Shown here: piece by piece, positions 23,649 to 32,302 of the stretch
Position numbering within the stretch: position 1 is the first letter of the stretch
Layout: every line of letters starts with the position of its first letter
Assembly (NCBI RefSeq): GCF_036323495.1
Contig: NZ_AP028947.1
Location: 3,472,001 to 3,536,000, forward strand
Reading direction: 5' to 3'
From: Limnobacter thiooxidans
GTDB lineage: Bacteria > Pseudomonadota > Gammaproteobacteria > Burkholderiales > Burkholderiaceae_B
Length of the DNA: 64,000 nt
Translations under genes and position numbers: made by a program
The notes under the pieces: model-generated
What the model was told of the DNA's origin: nothing
Databases searched by the model: none
The model's input: the letters and a program-made list of their open reading frames with translations, nothing else

Positions 23649-25844
23649 TTGAACACCGAATTCAAAGCGGGCGCACTGGTTGCATTCGGTGGTTACGCTC
23701 AGGCAATTGTCTATGGCATGCTGGCCTTCGCCCCGCTGGGGCAGGCTGGCGTTGCCTACGGCATCTATGCCGGGTTGGCCAGTGCCCTGCTGGGCGGCGC
23801 AGTCGGCGCCCTTTTTGGCAAGGCTCCGGTGCAATTTGGAGGCCCACGGTCTTCCACCGCGCTAATTGTTGCAGGCTCACTGCTGGGGTTTCAACAAGCC
23901 ACGACCAACCACACCGAACTCATGCTCTTGCTGGCCCTTGAACTGGTGCTGGCCGGTGTGTTTGTCGCGCTGGCCCAGCGTCAAGGGCTTGGCAAGTTGA
24001 TGCAGTTTTTGCCCGCCCCGGTGCTGATCGGCATGAACACCACGCTGGGCCTGTTCTCCGCCTACAAACTGCTACCCGCCATGGTGGGCTTTGCGGTGTA
24101 CACCACCGTGGTGCAGGCCATTCAAGTGCCGGCGGCATTCTCCGTCATGGCATTAGGCGTATCGGCACTCACCATTGCCGTGCTCATGTATTTTCGGGCC
24201 GTTCGGCCCAATCCGCTGGGGCTGTTTTATGGGCTGTCCTGCGGTTTCGCGGTGCATGCCTTGTTGCTGGCTTTTTGGCCTGGCGAACTTTCAGTACAAA
24301 CTGTGGCTGCAACGCCCGGCCACCCCCTTTGGGCCTACACCACCGCGGAAATTTCCACAGCGGCAGGCAGTTTGCCCGACCTGTTTTTGAATACGCCTGG
24401 CCTGCTGCTTCAACTGCTGGTGGGTGCGGCCGTTCTGGCCCTGCTGGTTGTGCTGGAAAGCATGCAGGCCATGTTGCAAGTGGACCAGGCCTTGGGCACA
24501 CGCCACAACACCCGCCGGGAACTGAACACACTGGCCGCGGCCAATGTGCTATGCGGGCTGGCCCTGGCACTGCCCAGTTCCAACTACGTTTCCCGTAGCA
24601 ATGCAGGCCTGGGCCTGGGTGCCAAACACCGCCAGAGTGAAGGTTGGTATGCCTTGCTCCTGCTTCTGTTTCTCGCGGCCACCTGGCCCATTCTTCCCCA
24701 CCTGCCCTTGCACATATTGGCCACCGCCGTGGCGCTCAGTTCCCTGTTCCTGATCCAAGGCACCACGCTGCAACTTGTCGCGCGCTTTTTGTCGCCAGCG
24801 CGCCGCCGGCAAATGGCGCCCACCCAACGGTTCACCGTGTGGGTTGTATTCAGCATGGTGCTGGTCACCGGGTTGAGCAATCTCTTGATCGGTACACTGG
24901 CAGGCGTGTTGTTCGTCGCCGCTTATTTTCTGCAGCAACAGTCCAGCAGCGGGCTGCGCAGCATTGAATTCAAACCGGCAGCCCGGTCACGCAGCATGCG
25001 CCCCCGCGCACACCGGCAGCAACTGGACACAGCCTTCGAACACTTGGCCTGGGTTCGGTTTGATGGCAACCTGTTTTTTGGAAATGCCCCGGCCATTTCA
25101 ATCCGACTTCAGGACGAACTGGCACAGGCCCAGTCCGTTTTGCTCGACTTCACCCAACTTCGTTATATCGACGACACCGCCTGTGCCTGTATTGACAGGT
25201 TGCTCAGGCAAAGCCTTTGCCCCAAAAACACAGTGGCCGTGCTGCCCAACACGCCAACCCAACCCTTGGGCGGCGAAGGCCTGCTGCGCCAAACCCTGAC
25301 CGCCCAGGGTGTTGCCATTCAAAACCATGTGGACGATGCATTCTGGCAAATTGAAAACCAGCTGCTGGCACACGACACACACGCCAACAACACACCAACC
25401 GGCAACGCCCTTCAAACACTGCGCGACAGCCACCTGTGCGACCACATGAGCACAAGCCGAGCGGACACTTTTGCCCACTACTGGACCCGGCTTGACATCG
25501 GCGCTGGGCAAACCCTGTTCAGCGAAGGTGCTCAACCCTGCGGCCTTTACGTGCTGGAACACGGCCAGCTCAGCGCCTGGCACCACACAGGCCACAGCAA
25601 TGAAAGGCTGATGCGCTTCTGCCCCGGCAGCATGGTGGGAGAAATGGCCTTGATCGACGGCAAACCCCGCTCGGCCACCGTTCGGGCCGACACACCCTGC
25701 ACGGTACTCTTTCTGCCACTGAATCAATTTGAAGCCCTGTCGCGCCAGGAAACCGACCTGGTGCAAACACTCCAGAACAACCTCGCCCGTGAACTGGCCC
25801 TGCGCATACGTCTGGCCAATCAAAGCCTGGCATTGACCCAGTAA
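23649..25844 (+). CDS. SulP-family anion transporter fused to STAS and cyclic-nucleotide-binding domains
   Basis: A protein of 731 residues. Residues 1 to about 430 are hydrophobic, with roughly ten or more membrane helices and SulP features ('PLGQAGVAYGIYAGLASALL', 'PSSNYVSRSNAG'). A STAS domain follows (about 465-560; 'VLLDFTQLRYIDDTACACID'). The last 130 residues are a cyclic-nucleotide-binding domain with 'GQTLFSEGAQPCGLYVLEHG' and the phosphate-binding cassette 'GEMALIDGKPRSATVRA', including the Glu and Arg that contact cAMP/cGMP. This implies anion uptake (sulfate, bicarbonate or a dicarboxylate) gated by a nucleotide. The start is a TTG at 23649; no better upstream start was seen. Confidence 0.88.
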   Translation: MNTEFKAGALVAFGGYAQAIVYGMLAFAPLGQAGVAYGIYAGLASALLGGAVGALFGKAPVQFGGPRSSTALIVAGSLLGFQQATTNHTELMLLLALELVLAGVFVALAQRQGLGKLMQFLPAPVLIGMNTTLGLFSAYKLLPAMVGFAVYTTVVQAIQVPAAFSVMALGVSALTIAVLMYFRAVRPNPLGLFYGLSCGFAVHALLLAFWPGELSVQTVAATPGHPLWAYTTAEISTAAGSLPDLFLNTPGLLLQLLVGAAVLALLVVLESMQAMLQVDQALGTRHNTRRELNTLAAANVLCGLALALPSSNYVSRSNAGLGLGAKHRQSEGWYALLLLLFLAATWPILPHLPLHILATAVALSSLFLIQGTTLQLVARFLSPARRRQMAPTQRFTVWVVFSMVLVTGLSNLLIGTLAGVLFVAAYFLQQQSSSGLRSIEFKPAARSRSMRPRAHRQQLDTAFEHLAWVRFDGNLFFGNAPAISIRLQDELAQAQSVLLDFTQLRYIDDTACACIDRLLRQSLCPKNTVAVLPNTPTQPLGGEGLLRQTLTAQGVAIQNHVDDAFWQIENQLLAHDTHANNTPTGNALQTLRDSHLCDHMSTSRADTFAHYWTRLDIGAGQTLFSEGAQPCGLYVLEHGQLSAWHHTGHSNERLMRFCPGSMVGEMALIDGKPRSATVRADTPCTVLFLPLNQFEALSRQETDLVQTLQNNLARELALRIRLANQSLALTQ

Positions 25845-25930
25845 AACGCTGCACCACTAGAGGGATTCCTCTTTGTGGTCCGCACTGCGATGCCGTATTT
25901 TCTCGGGTATACACAATCCTGCAATGCCCC

Positions 25931-26656
25931 ATGAACAAAGCTGAATTCGAAAAACGCTACGGCAATACCATTGGACAACCCAAGCTGAGCTTGTTGCTGG
26001 GTGAGGCGCGTACGCCTTTTGAAGCAGCCAAACTGGCTGTGGGCTGGCGTTTTCTGGCCCGTAAAAATGTTGGGCAAGGCCAAACTGTCTTGCTGATGCC
26101 TGGCTTTGGCGCCAGTTCCAGCAGCATGACCTTCATCAAGCGTTACCTGGATTCCCTGGGCTACAAGGCCGTGCATTGGTCTGCCGGTTTTAACCACGGC
26201 GAAGTGGGCAAACTGATGCCGCAAGTGATTGCCGACATCAAGAACCTGTCAGACGAAGCGCAAGCCCCCATCAAACTGCTGGGCTGGAGCCTGGGTGGTT
26301 ACCTGGCCCGCGAGGCCGCGCGTGAGGTGCAGCAGAACGTCAGCCGCATTGTCACCATTGGCAGCCCGGTGATCGGCGGCCCAAAGTACACGGCCGTGAA
26401 GCCCCTCTACGACATCCGCGGGCTGGATGTGGAATCCATCGAGAACAGCACACTCAAGCGTTTCGAGCATCCCATTGTCTGCCCCATCGTGGCGCTTTAT
26501 TGCAAGAAAGACTCCATCGTCAGCTGGCAGGCCTGCATCGACCGTTTCAGCCCCAATGTAGAACACATTGAAATTGAAACACCTCACTTGGCCATGGGCG
26601 TCAGCAAGGAAGTCATGAACCTGCTGCCCTATGCCTTGGGCACCCCTTTGAAGTAA
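25931..26656 (+). CDS. Alpha/beta hydrolase, 241 aa
   Basis: A single-domain alpha/beta hydrolase. The strand before the oxyanion hole reads 'GQTVLLMPGFGASSSSM', and the nucleophile elbow is 'KLLGWSLGGYLAREAA' with Ser120. 'IVALYCKKDSIVSWQACID' holds the likely acid residue, and the catalytic His is in 'ETPHLAMG'. There is no signal peptide, so it should act in the cytoplasm. It resembles lipase-like esterases with 'GWSLGG' elbows; the substrate cannot be named. It is preceded by the transporter gene (86 bp) and followed by a 246-bp leader of the CBS gene. Confidence 0.82.
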   Translation: MNKAEFEKRYGNTIGQPKLSLLLGEARTPFEAAKLAVGWRFLARKNVGQGQTVLLMPGFGASSSSMTFIKRYLDSLGYKAVHWSAGFNHGEVGKLMPQVIADIKNLSDEAQAPIKLLGWSLGGYLAREAAREVQQNVSRIVTIGSPVIGGPKYTAVKPLYDIRGLDVESIENSTLKRFEHPIVCPIVALYCKKDSIVSWQACIDRFSPNVEHIEIETPHLAMGVSKEVMNLLPYALGTPLK

Positions 26657-26782
26657 AACCCACCGTTTCAATCGCTTGAATACGTGGGGGATCAATTGTG
26701 TCCTCCGGGCTTCTACTGACTTGAAACTTTTACCTGTGGGAGTACACTCAATCTCTAGTGGACGGTGCTTGCACTGCCACGA

Positions 26783-26863
26783 CACAAGGCAACAAACCCT
26801 TGTGCCTGTACCCTTTTGCGCGCAGTCCGTCCTGCAAATCCGCCCGCTGGCCTCAGGCCAGCG
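26783..26863 (+). promoter_or_regulatory. Leader of the CBS-domain gene with two hairpins
   Basis: The 246-bp gap before the CBS gene has two simple stem-loops: CACAAGG/CCTTGTG (26783-26789 with 26798-26804) and a perfect 8-bp stem CGCTGGCC/GGCCAGCG with a 3-base loop (26845-26852 with 26856-26863). The second ends 39 nt before the start codon. It may be a structured 5' leader; it matches no riboswitch I know. Confidence 0.35.
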
Positions 26864-26902
26864 ATCGCTACAAGACTGTGTGCACGAAGAGGGTACCCAA
26901 CA

Positions 26903-27499
26903 ATGATTCGACAACATTACCAATCGCTTGAACACATCAGCGCCGGCGCAACCGACACCATCACGGTCAGTGACCCAAGTCGCCCGTTGAAACTCACCGC
27001 CGATTCGCCTGCCTTTGACGCCATGACCGACCTGCGTCGGATTCACCCAGTCAGCATTTCCGGTTCTGAAACCCTGGAGCAAGCCCGCACCACCATGATT
27101 GTTTGCGGCGTGAAGTTGCTGTTCGTGCGCAACAGCCAGGGCAATTTGCAAGGTCTGCTCACTGCAAACGACCTTGCTGGCGAACGGGCCATTCAACAAG
27201 CCGCGGCAAGCAACCGCAATGTGCCTGAACTCACGGTCAGCGACGTAATGGTCAAGTTGCCTGACCTGGAGTTTCTGGAATTTGGTGCGGTGTCCCGCGC
27301 AGAAGTGGGCCACATCATCGCAACACTGCGCGAACACAATCGGCAGCACGCCTTGGTGGTCGACAACCGCAGCGGCACCATGCGCGTGGTTGGGCTGTTC
27401 TCCTCCACTCAGATTGCCCGGCAAATGGGTATTCCGGTCATGGACCCAGTCAAGGCCAGCACCTTTGCAGAAATTGAGGCTGCAGTAGCCGCAGCCTGA
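26903..27499 (+). CDS. CBS-domain protein
   Basis: About 198 residues consisting of a short N-terminal extension and a pair of CBS motifs ('VSISGSETLEQARTTMIVCG', 'LLFVRNSQGNLQGLLTANDL', then 'VSDVMVKLP' and 'HALVVDNRSGTMRVVGLFSS'). CBS pairs bind adenosyl ligands such as AMP, ATP or SAM and act as energy sensors. No catalytic domain is attached. The open frame starts earlier at 26765, but ATG 26903 has an AGAGGG at a proper distance upstream. It converges with the LysR gene, whose stop is 1 bp away. What the protein controls is not visible. Confidence 0.85.
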   Translation: MIRQHYQSLEHISAGATDTITVSDPSRPLKLTADSPAFDAMTDLRRIHPVSISGSETLEQARTTMIVCGVKLLFVRNSQGNLQGLLTANDLAGERAIQQAAASNRNVPELTVSDVMVKLPDLEFLEFGAVSRAEVGHIIATLREHNRQHALVVDNRSGTMRVVGLFSSTQIARQMGIPVMDPVKASTFAEIEAAVAAA

Positions 27500-27500
27500 T

Positions 27501-28373
27501 TTACTTCAGGATTTCGACCACCAGCGGGTGGTCGATTCCGCGCACATTCCAAACACCATGAATGGCCTCATGCAGGTCGTCACACTGCCCCAGCAGTCGA
27601 AGCCCACTTAAGGTTCCCGTGTCATTCACGCCCAGTCGGTTAACTGGAAAGACTCCCAAGCCCCTTGCGGCAAACACGGACATCAAGGCGCTGTCCTCGA
27701 ACTCGCCCACCACGTGGGGCACAATCGCGTGCTGTTCAAACCAGTGATTCAAATCAACCCGCAGCCTTGAATGCCCGGTGGGCAGCAACACTGGCAACTG
27801 CGCCAGACATTGCGGAAAATGACTGGCACTGCCTTTTTTCACCAAGGCGGATGCACCATACCAGTCCACTGCCGATGTACTCAACACCCGGCTTTGCATA
27901 CGCAAATTCGGGTTGGCCGGTGGAGGCTGACTGGCAAACACGAAGTCCAGGTGATGCAGGGCCAACTCGGCCAGCAACTGCTCGGGCTCACCTTCGTGGC
28001 AGGTCAGGTGCAAATCGGGTGTACCCAGCACGGGTTTCAACAGGGCGTGCACCGCCAGCTTGGAAATACCATCGCACAAACCAATTTTGAAACGCTGCTG
28101 GGGTTTGCTGGCCACCGCCCGCACCAGCTCTGGCAGGCTTTGACCGAGCTGAAAAATCTCTTCCGCCTTGGCAAAAGCCACCTGCCCTGCATCGGTCAAG
28201 GCCACACCCCGTCCAGCAGGCTTCAATAACTGGTGCCCCAAATCTTTTTCCAGTTCGCGCACCTGTGCGCTGATGGTTTGAATGGCCATGTCCATGCGCT
28301 CGGCCGCACGGGCAAAGCCACCTTCCTTGGCCACCATCCAGAAATAATGCAAATGGCGATAGTTCAATGACAT
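27501..28373 (-). CDS. LysR-family regulator, NhaR-like
   Basis: About 290 residues. The N-terminus 'LNYRHLHYFWMVAKEGGFA' followed by 'AIQTISAQVRELEKDLGHQL' is characteristic of the NhaR branch of LysR proteins, which respond to cations and alkaline pH in E. coli. The effector domain follows. ATG 28373 is chosen over the earlier one at 28385 by family alignment. It is divergent from terC with a 116-bp shared promoter region. TerC/Alx proteins are linked to manganese and alkaline pH, so control of terC by this regulator is a reasonable inference. Confidence 0.87.
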   Translation of the reverse strand: MSLNYRHLHYFWMVAKEGGFARAAERMDMAIQTISAQVRELEKDLGHQLLKPAGRGVALTDAGQVAFAKAEEIFQLGQSLPELVRAVASKPQQRFKIGLCDGISKLAVHALLKPVLGTPDLHLTCHEGEPEQLLAELALHHLDFVFASQPPPANPNLRMQSRVLSTSAVDWYGASALVKKGSASHFPQCLAQLPVLLPTGHSRLRVDLNHWFEQHAIVPHVVGEFEDSALMSVFAARGLGVFPVNRLGVNDTGTLSGLRLLGQCDDLHEAIHGVWNVRGIDHPLVVEILK

Positions 28374-28406
28374 GCGCAACCTCAACTTCGTAAAAACCGC
28401 AGTAAC

Positions 28407-28483
28407 ACTCCATTAAATACTTATTTTTCCTCAGTATCAACTCAGCGAATATGACACGGTCTTCAATTCAACCCTAATGGAGT
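28407..28483 (+). promoter_or_regulatory. Inverted repeat that can pair with the terC ribosome-binding site
   Basis: ACTCCATTA (28407-28415) is the exact complement of TAATGGAGT (28475-28483), which contains the GGAG used by terC (start 28490). If the transcript begins before 28407, a 9-bp helix would hide the ribosome site. Alternatively the two arms are a spaced operator for the divergent LysR protein. Confidence 0.4.
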
Positions 28484-28489
28484 AATAAA

Positions 28490-29500
28490 GTGGACGTTTT
28501 AATGGAATTCATGCAAACCGATTTTCTGGGCACCGCCGCATGGATCTGGCTGTTGTTCATCAGCATTGTGGTGGCCCTGCTCGCCTTTGACCTGGGTGTA
28601 TTGCACAACGACGACAAGGAAATCGGCGTTCGGGAAAGTCTGCTGCTTTCAGCAGGCTACATCAGCGCCGCCGTGCTATTCGGCAGTTGGGTGTGGTGGT
28701 ACTTGGGTGCAGAAAGTGGCATGAACTACTTCACCGGCTTCGCCATTGAAAAATCGCTGTCCATGGACAACGTGTTCGTCATTGCCATGATCTTCTCGTT
28801 CTTTGCCATTCCCCGCCAATACCAGCACCGCGTGCTGTTCTGGGGCATTTTGGGCGTGATTGTATTGCGCGCCATCATGATTGGCCTGGGTGCCGCACTG
28901 GTCACGGAATTCAGCTGGGTGCTCTACCTGTTCGGCGCTTTCCTGGTCCTCACCGGTATCAAGATGTGGTTCATGGCCGACAGCGAGCCCGACATCGAGA
29001 ACAATCCGATCCTGAAGTTCCTGCGCAAACGCATGCGGGTTACTGACGGCCTGCGCGGCAATGCCTTCGTGGTGAACGAGCCTGATCCGAAAACCGGCAA
29101 GGTGGTGCGTTTCGCAACGCCCCTGTTGCTGGCGCTGATTCTGATCGAATTTGTGGACCTGATCTTCGCTGTCGATTCGGTGCCCGCTATTTTCGCGATC
29201 ACGACCGACCCGTTCATCGTGTACACCAGCAACATTTTCGCGATCCTGGGTTTGCGTGCACTGTACTTTGCCCTGGCCGCAATGATCCACCGTTTCCACT
29301 ACCTGAAGTACGCTTTGGCCCTGGTGCTGGTGTTCATTGGCAGCAAGATTTTCCTGGTGAACTTCATTGGCAAATTCCCGCCCGCGCTGTCTCTCAGCGT
29401 GACCTTGGGTCTGATCGCCGGTGGTGTAGTGTTCTCGCTGTGGAAAACACGCGGCGACAACCAGGCTGAAAAACTGGGACACGCGACAGAAAACAAGTAA
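28490..29500 (+). CDS. TerC/Alx-family membrane protein, probable Mn2+ exporter
   Basis: A 336-residue membrane protein with about nine helices. TerC family hallmarks are 'FAIEKSLSMDNVFVIAMI' and 'LLLALILIEFVDLIFAVDSV', which carry the acidic and Asn residues thought to bind metal, plus 'SNIFAILGLRALYFALAA'. E. coli Alx and relatives move manganese out of the cytoplasm and help metal loading of exported enzymes. The start is GTG 28490 with GGAG 7 nt upstream. It is divergent from a NhaR-like LysR gene. A strong terminator follows at 29518-29552. Confidence 0.92.
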   Translation: MDVLMEFMQTDFLGTAAWIWLLFISIVVALLAFDLGVLHNDDKEIGVRESLLLSAGYISAAVLFGSWVWWYLGAESGMNYFTGFAIEKSLSMDNVFVIAMIFSFFAIPRQYQHRVLFWGILGVIVLRAIMIGLGAALVTEFSWVLYLFGAFLVLTGIKMWFMADSEPDIENNPILKFLRKRMRVTDGLRGNAFVVNEPDPKTGKVVRFATPLLLALILIEFVDLIFAVDSVPAIFAITTDPFIVYTSNIFAILGLRALYFALAAMIHRFHYLKYALALVLVFIGSKIFLVNFIGKFPPALSLSVTLGLIAGGVVFSLWKTRGDNQAEKLGHATENK

Positions 29501-29517
29501 TCTCTGCAGCAAATAAA

Positions 29518-29552
29518 AAGGCCGGTGACGTCAATCACCGGCCTTTTTTTTT
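29518..29552. terminator. Bidirectional rho-independent terminator between terC and yceI
   Basis: GGCCGGTGA (29520-29528) pairs with TCACCGGCC (29535-29543) over a 6-base loop, followed by nine T's; an A-run precedes it, so it also works for the convergent yceI gene. Confidence 0.92.
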
Positions 29553-29566
29553 ATTTACATCCTGGT

Positions 29567-30160
29567 TTACTTGGGCTGCTTCACCGCTTCAATGGTGATC
29601 AACACTTTTACTTCCGGGAAAAAGCCCTTGTCCACCGCATAGCCCAAGTCAAAATCCGTGCGCTTGAATTCGGCCACGGCATCGGCGCCACACACTTCGG
29701 CTTTCTTCATGGGGTGCATGATGCACTTGAAGGTATTAATCTTCAAAGGCACCGGCTTGGTAATGCCCTTCAGCGTCAGGTCGCCCAGCACTTCCACGGG
29801 CTTGTCGCCTTCAAAACGCATTTTGCTGGCCTTGTAGGTGATAGTGGGGTGCGCTTCCACGTCAAACATGTCCACTCCCTTGGCATGCTCATTCATCTTG
29901 CCGTGGCCAAAGTCCAGGCTGGCCGCTTCAATTTCAATGTTCACGGTACCGGTTTTGTTGGCACGGTCCAGGGTCACAGTGCCCTTGGACTTCTCGAACT
30001 GCCCGCGCCACAGGGACAAACCGCCCATGTGGTCTGCTTCGAATGACGGAAATGTGTGGCTGGGGTCCACAATGTAAGTGTCTACCGCGGCAGACGCTGC
30101 GCCCACCATACCCAAGGCCATTGCACTGGCCAACACTGTTTTTGATACTTGCTTGAACAT
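29567..30160 (-). CDS. YceI-family periplasmic protein (first copy)
   Basis: A 197-residue protein with a clear signal peptide ending 'GMVGAASA'. The mature part is a YceI lipocalin-like barrel: 'YIVDPSHTFPSFEADHMGGL', 'LTLKGITKPVPLKI' and the E. coli-like 'CIMHPMKKAEVCGADAVAEF' with two Cys. YceI proteins bind isoprenoid lipids such as ubiquinone precursors. It is the last of three minus-strand genes after a second YceI gene and a cytochrome b561 gene, a combination that recurs in proteobacteria. Confidence 0.92.
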   Translation of the reverse strand: MFKQVSKTVLASAMALGMVGAASAAVDTYIVDPSHTFPSFEADHMGGLSLWRGQFEKSKGTVTLDRANKTGTVNIEIEAASLDFGHGKMNEHAKGVDMFDVEAHPTITYKASKMRFEGDKPVEVLGDLTLKGITKPVPLKINTFKCIMHPMKKAEVCGADAVAEFKRTDFDLGYAVDKGFFPEVKVLITIEAVKQPK

Positions 30161-30228
30161 CCCTGACTCCTTGTTGTTTATCTGTGTATTGCTGTGTACT
30201 TGAAAGCAATGTCTGCCAGAATATTTAC

Positions 30229-30798
30229 CTACTTGGCAGGCATCACCAGTTTGAAATCGATCACCACTTCATCGGCCACCAGGCTGGTGTCGCCCCATTC
30301 GCCATCGGCGCCTACCTTGTAATCCAGGCGCTTGACCTGGGTTTTACCAGTCAACGTGTGTTTGCCACCTGCAGTCTGAATTTTGACTGGAAACTTCAAG
30401 GGCTTTTTAATGCCACGGATGGTTAAATCGCCTGTGGCTTGAAGATTGTTTCCTGTGCCTGTTACACCCGTAATCGTGAAGGTGGCCTTGGGGTGATTTT
30501 TTGAATCGAACCAGTCTTTGCCAGCCACTTCCTTGTTGTACTCTGGATCCCCCAGGTCATAGCTCGACGTGTCTACACTCAAAGTGGCTTTCGTCTCAGC
30601 GGGTTTGGCCGGGTTGAACTGCACGTCACCTGCGAATTTCTTGAAATTGCCTGTTACCGGCACATTGAATTGCTTGAAGGTGGCCTTCACTTCACTTTGG
30701 CTTGTATCAATTGGCGCGGCCAGTGCCGGTGCTGCCAAACCTGCAAAAACCAGCCCAGCCACAGCGGCCGAACGGGAAAAAACTGATCGATGAATCAT
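30229..30798 (-). CDS. YceI-family periplasmic protein (second, divergent copy)
   Basis: About 189 residues with a signal peptide ending 'LAAPALAA'. The YceI core is visible ('FKQFNVPVTGNFKKFAGDV', 'KDWFDSKNHPKATFTITGV', 'LTIRGIKKPLKFPVKI') but it lacks the Cys-containing stretch of the first copy and starts without the usual 'DPSH' segment. ATG 30798 is preferred because AGGA lies upstream; the longer frame to 30870 would overlap the cytochrome gene. It probably binds a different isoprenoid or acts with the adjacent cytochrome. Confidence 0.9.
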   Translation of the reverse strand: MIHRSVFSRSAAVAGLVFAGLAAPALAAPIDTSQSEVKATFKQFNVPVTGNFKKFAGDVQFNPAKPAETKATLSVDTSSYDLGDPEYNKEVAGKDWFDSKNHPKATFTITGVTGTGNNLQATGDLTIRGIKKPLKFPVKIQTAGGKHTLTGKTQVKRLDYKVGADGEWGDTSLVADEVVIDFKLVMPAK

Positions 30799-30862
30799 GT
30801 TGGGTCCTGCTGGTACTTGATTTGAATCTCGGTGATTCCCTACCGCAATAGGTCGTTCATCC

Positions 30863-31423
30863 TCAATCAACCTTCGCGCCCGGAATCATTCGACCCAGAA
30901 CACGGTCCTTGTCCATAAAATGGTGTTTCAGGGCCATCAACACATGCCCTGCCACCAAAAAGACCAAACCTTTTGCAGAAAGTTCATGCAGGGTCTTGAA
31001 CAAGTCTTTCAGTCCCGGGTCTTTGTCGATCAACACCGGTAACTCAATCACCCCAAACCACACCACAGGAAAACCCGATGCCAGGCTGTACAAATAACCG
31101 AACGTGGGCACCCCAAGCATCAACACATACAGGGCAAAATGCCCCAACTTGGCAAACAACACAGTGTTGTGTCCCCAATGCGCCGGGTACTTCGGTGTTT
31201 TTGACACCATTCTGACCACCATGCGGAGCAGCACCAGCGTGAAAAGTGTCACGCCCAGCCACTTGTGCCAGTTAAACAGTTTCAGTTTGAATGGCGTGAT
31301 CCCTGGAATGTCCACCATGTACAAACCGACCGCAAACGCAGTCAGAATACCCAGGGCCATCAGCCAGTGAATCACCACCATCGGCAAACCATACCGGTGA
31401 TTCTCGCTCAGTGCGCTTTTCAA
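30863..31423 (-). CDS. Cytochrome b561 family membrane protein
   Basis: A 186-residue protein with four membrane helices and the heme-b histidines of the bacterial b561 family: 'MVVIHWLMALGI' (helix 1), 'FNWHKWLGV' (helix 2), 'LGHFALYVLM' and 'VAGHVLMALKHHF' (helix 4). It would transfer electrons between quinols and periplasmic partners. The start is a TTG with GAGGG at good spacing. It is the first gene of the b561-YceI-YceI set; YceI-bound quinone-like lipids would be suitable substrates. Divergent from the cytochrome c gene. Confidence 0.92.
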   Translation of the reverse strand: MKSALSENHRYGLPMVVIHWLMALGILTAFAVGLYMVDIPGITPFKLKLFNWHKWLGVTLFTLVLLRMVVRMVSKTPKYPAHWGHNTVLFAKLGHFALYVLMLGVPTFGYLYSLASGFPVVWFGVIELPVLIDKDPGLKDLFKTLHELSAKGLVFLVAGHVLMALKHHFMDKDRVLGRMIPGAKVD

Positions 31424-31685
31424 ATTTGTGTCCCTCTACCGTGCGTGCCTGAAGAGCCCGCAATAAATTGTTGGGCTCAAAGTCTTTTTCAAGATACAAT
31501 TTACAGTTGTTTTAATGCTGCGTACACGCCTGTGCGGACAATACGCTTAGAATATGCGCAGCGTTTCGGTGGTTTTTAAACCCCCGGCTGTGTGTATGGC
31601 TAAAGCACTACAAAAGCACCGCGAGAGCACAGCAAGAGCACATTGGACTCACGTATCAACCCAGCGCACTCAATCAGGACGTCGT

Positions 31686-32249
31686 ATGAGCGATTCGAAC
31701 GAACACGAACTTCTAATCAAGACACCGAAGCAACTCATTTATGCGGTCGTCGCTTCCTTTGTCATTCCGATTTTTGTCATTATCCTGTTGGCCAACTACG
31801 TCAGCAGCAGTGAAAAACCAGCCGCTGGCAGCAATGCGTTTTCTGAAGAAGCGATTGCAGCCCGACTGGCGCCTGTAGGCACCATCGAATTTATAGACGC
31901 CAACGCCCCCAAAGTGTTGAAAACTGGCGAGCAGGTTTATGCAGCCGCCTGCGCAGCCTGCCACACCGCAGGTGCAGCCGGTGCGCCCAAACTGGGTGAT
32001 CAGGGTCAATGGGCCGCTCGCTTGGGTCAAGGTTTTGACACCCTGTGGAAGCATGCCGTGAATGGTATCGGTGCCATGCCTGCCAAAGGCGGCAACGCAG
32101 ACTTGGATGACATCGAAGTAGCCCGTGCCGTGGTCTACATGGGCAAAGAAGTGGGCGCTGATTTCAAAGCACCCGAACCCGCAGCTCCAGCTGAAGCACC
32201 CGCTGCTGAAGGCGAAGCCGCATCACCGGCCGCTGAAGCAGCCAAGTAA
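31686..32249 (+). CDS. Membrane-anchored cytochrome c5-like protein
   Basis: About 187 residues. An N-terminal anchor helix (about 18-38) is followed by a periplasmic domain with one heme site, 'ACAACHTAGAAGAPKLGD', and the distal Met in 'NGIGAMPAKGGNADL', as in cytochrome c5/CycB proteins. The C-terminal 30 residues are Ala/Pro/Glu-rich. ATG 31686 has AGGA upstream; the longer frame to 31554 has no support. It probably shuttles electrons to a terminal oxidase. A strong terminator follows. Confidence 0.9.
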   Translation: MSDSNEHELLIKTPKQLIYAVVASFVIPIFVIILLANYVSSSEKPAAGSNAFSEEAIAARLAPVGTIEFIDANAPKVLKTGEQVYAAACAACHTAGAAGAPKLGDQGQWAARLGQGFDTLWKHAVNGIGAMPAKGGNADLDDIEVARAVVYMGKEVGADFKAPEPAAPAEAPAAEGEAASPAAEAAK

Positions 32250-32272
32250 ATAGCCAGGCAAGTACCGAGTAC

Positions 32273-32302
32273 AAAAAAACCCGCTTTCACAGCGGGTTTT
32301 TT
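32273..32302. terminator. Bidirectional terminator between cytochrome c and TetR genes
   Basis: CCCGCT (32280-32285) pairs with AGCGGG (32291-32296); an A-run precedes and a T-run follows. The last codons and stop of the convergent TetR gene lie inside the hairpin. Confidence 0.9.

Noticed and set aside
26676..26906. 76-residue plus-strand frame in the CBS leader
   Set aside because: No ribosome site, overlaps the CBS start and consists of Cys/Leu-rich leader sequence.
31454..31478. Hairpin GAGCCC/GGGCTC followed by T's as a terminator
   Set aside because: It lies between two divergent genes, where no transcript should end; the T-run is interrupted. Left unassigned.
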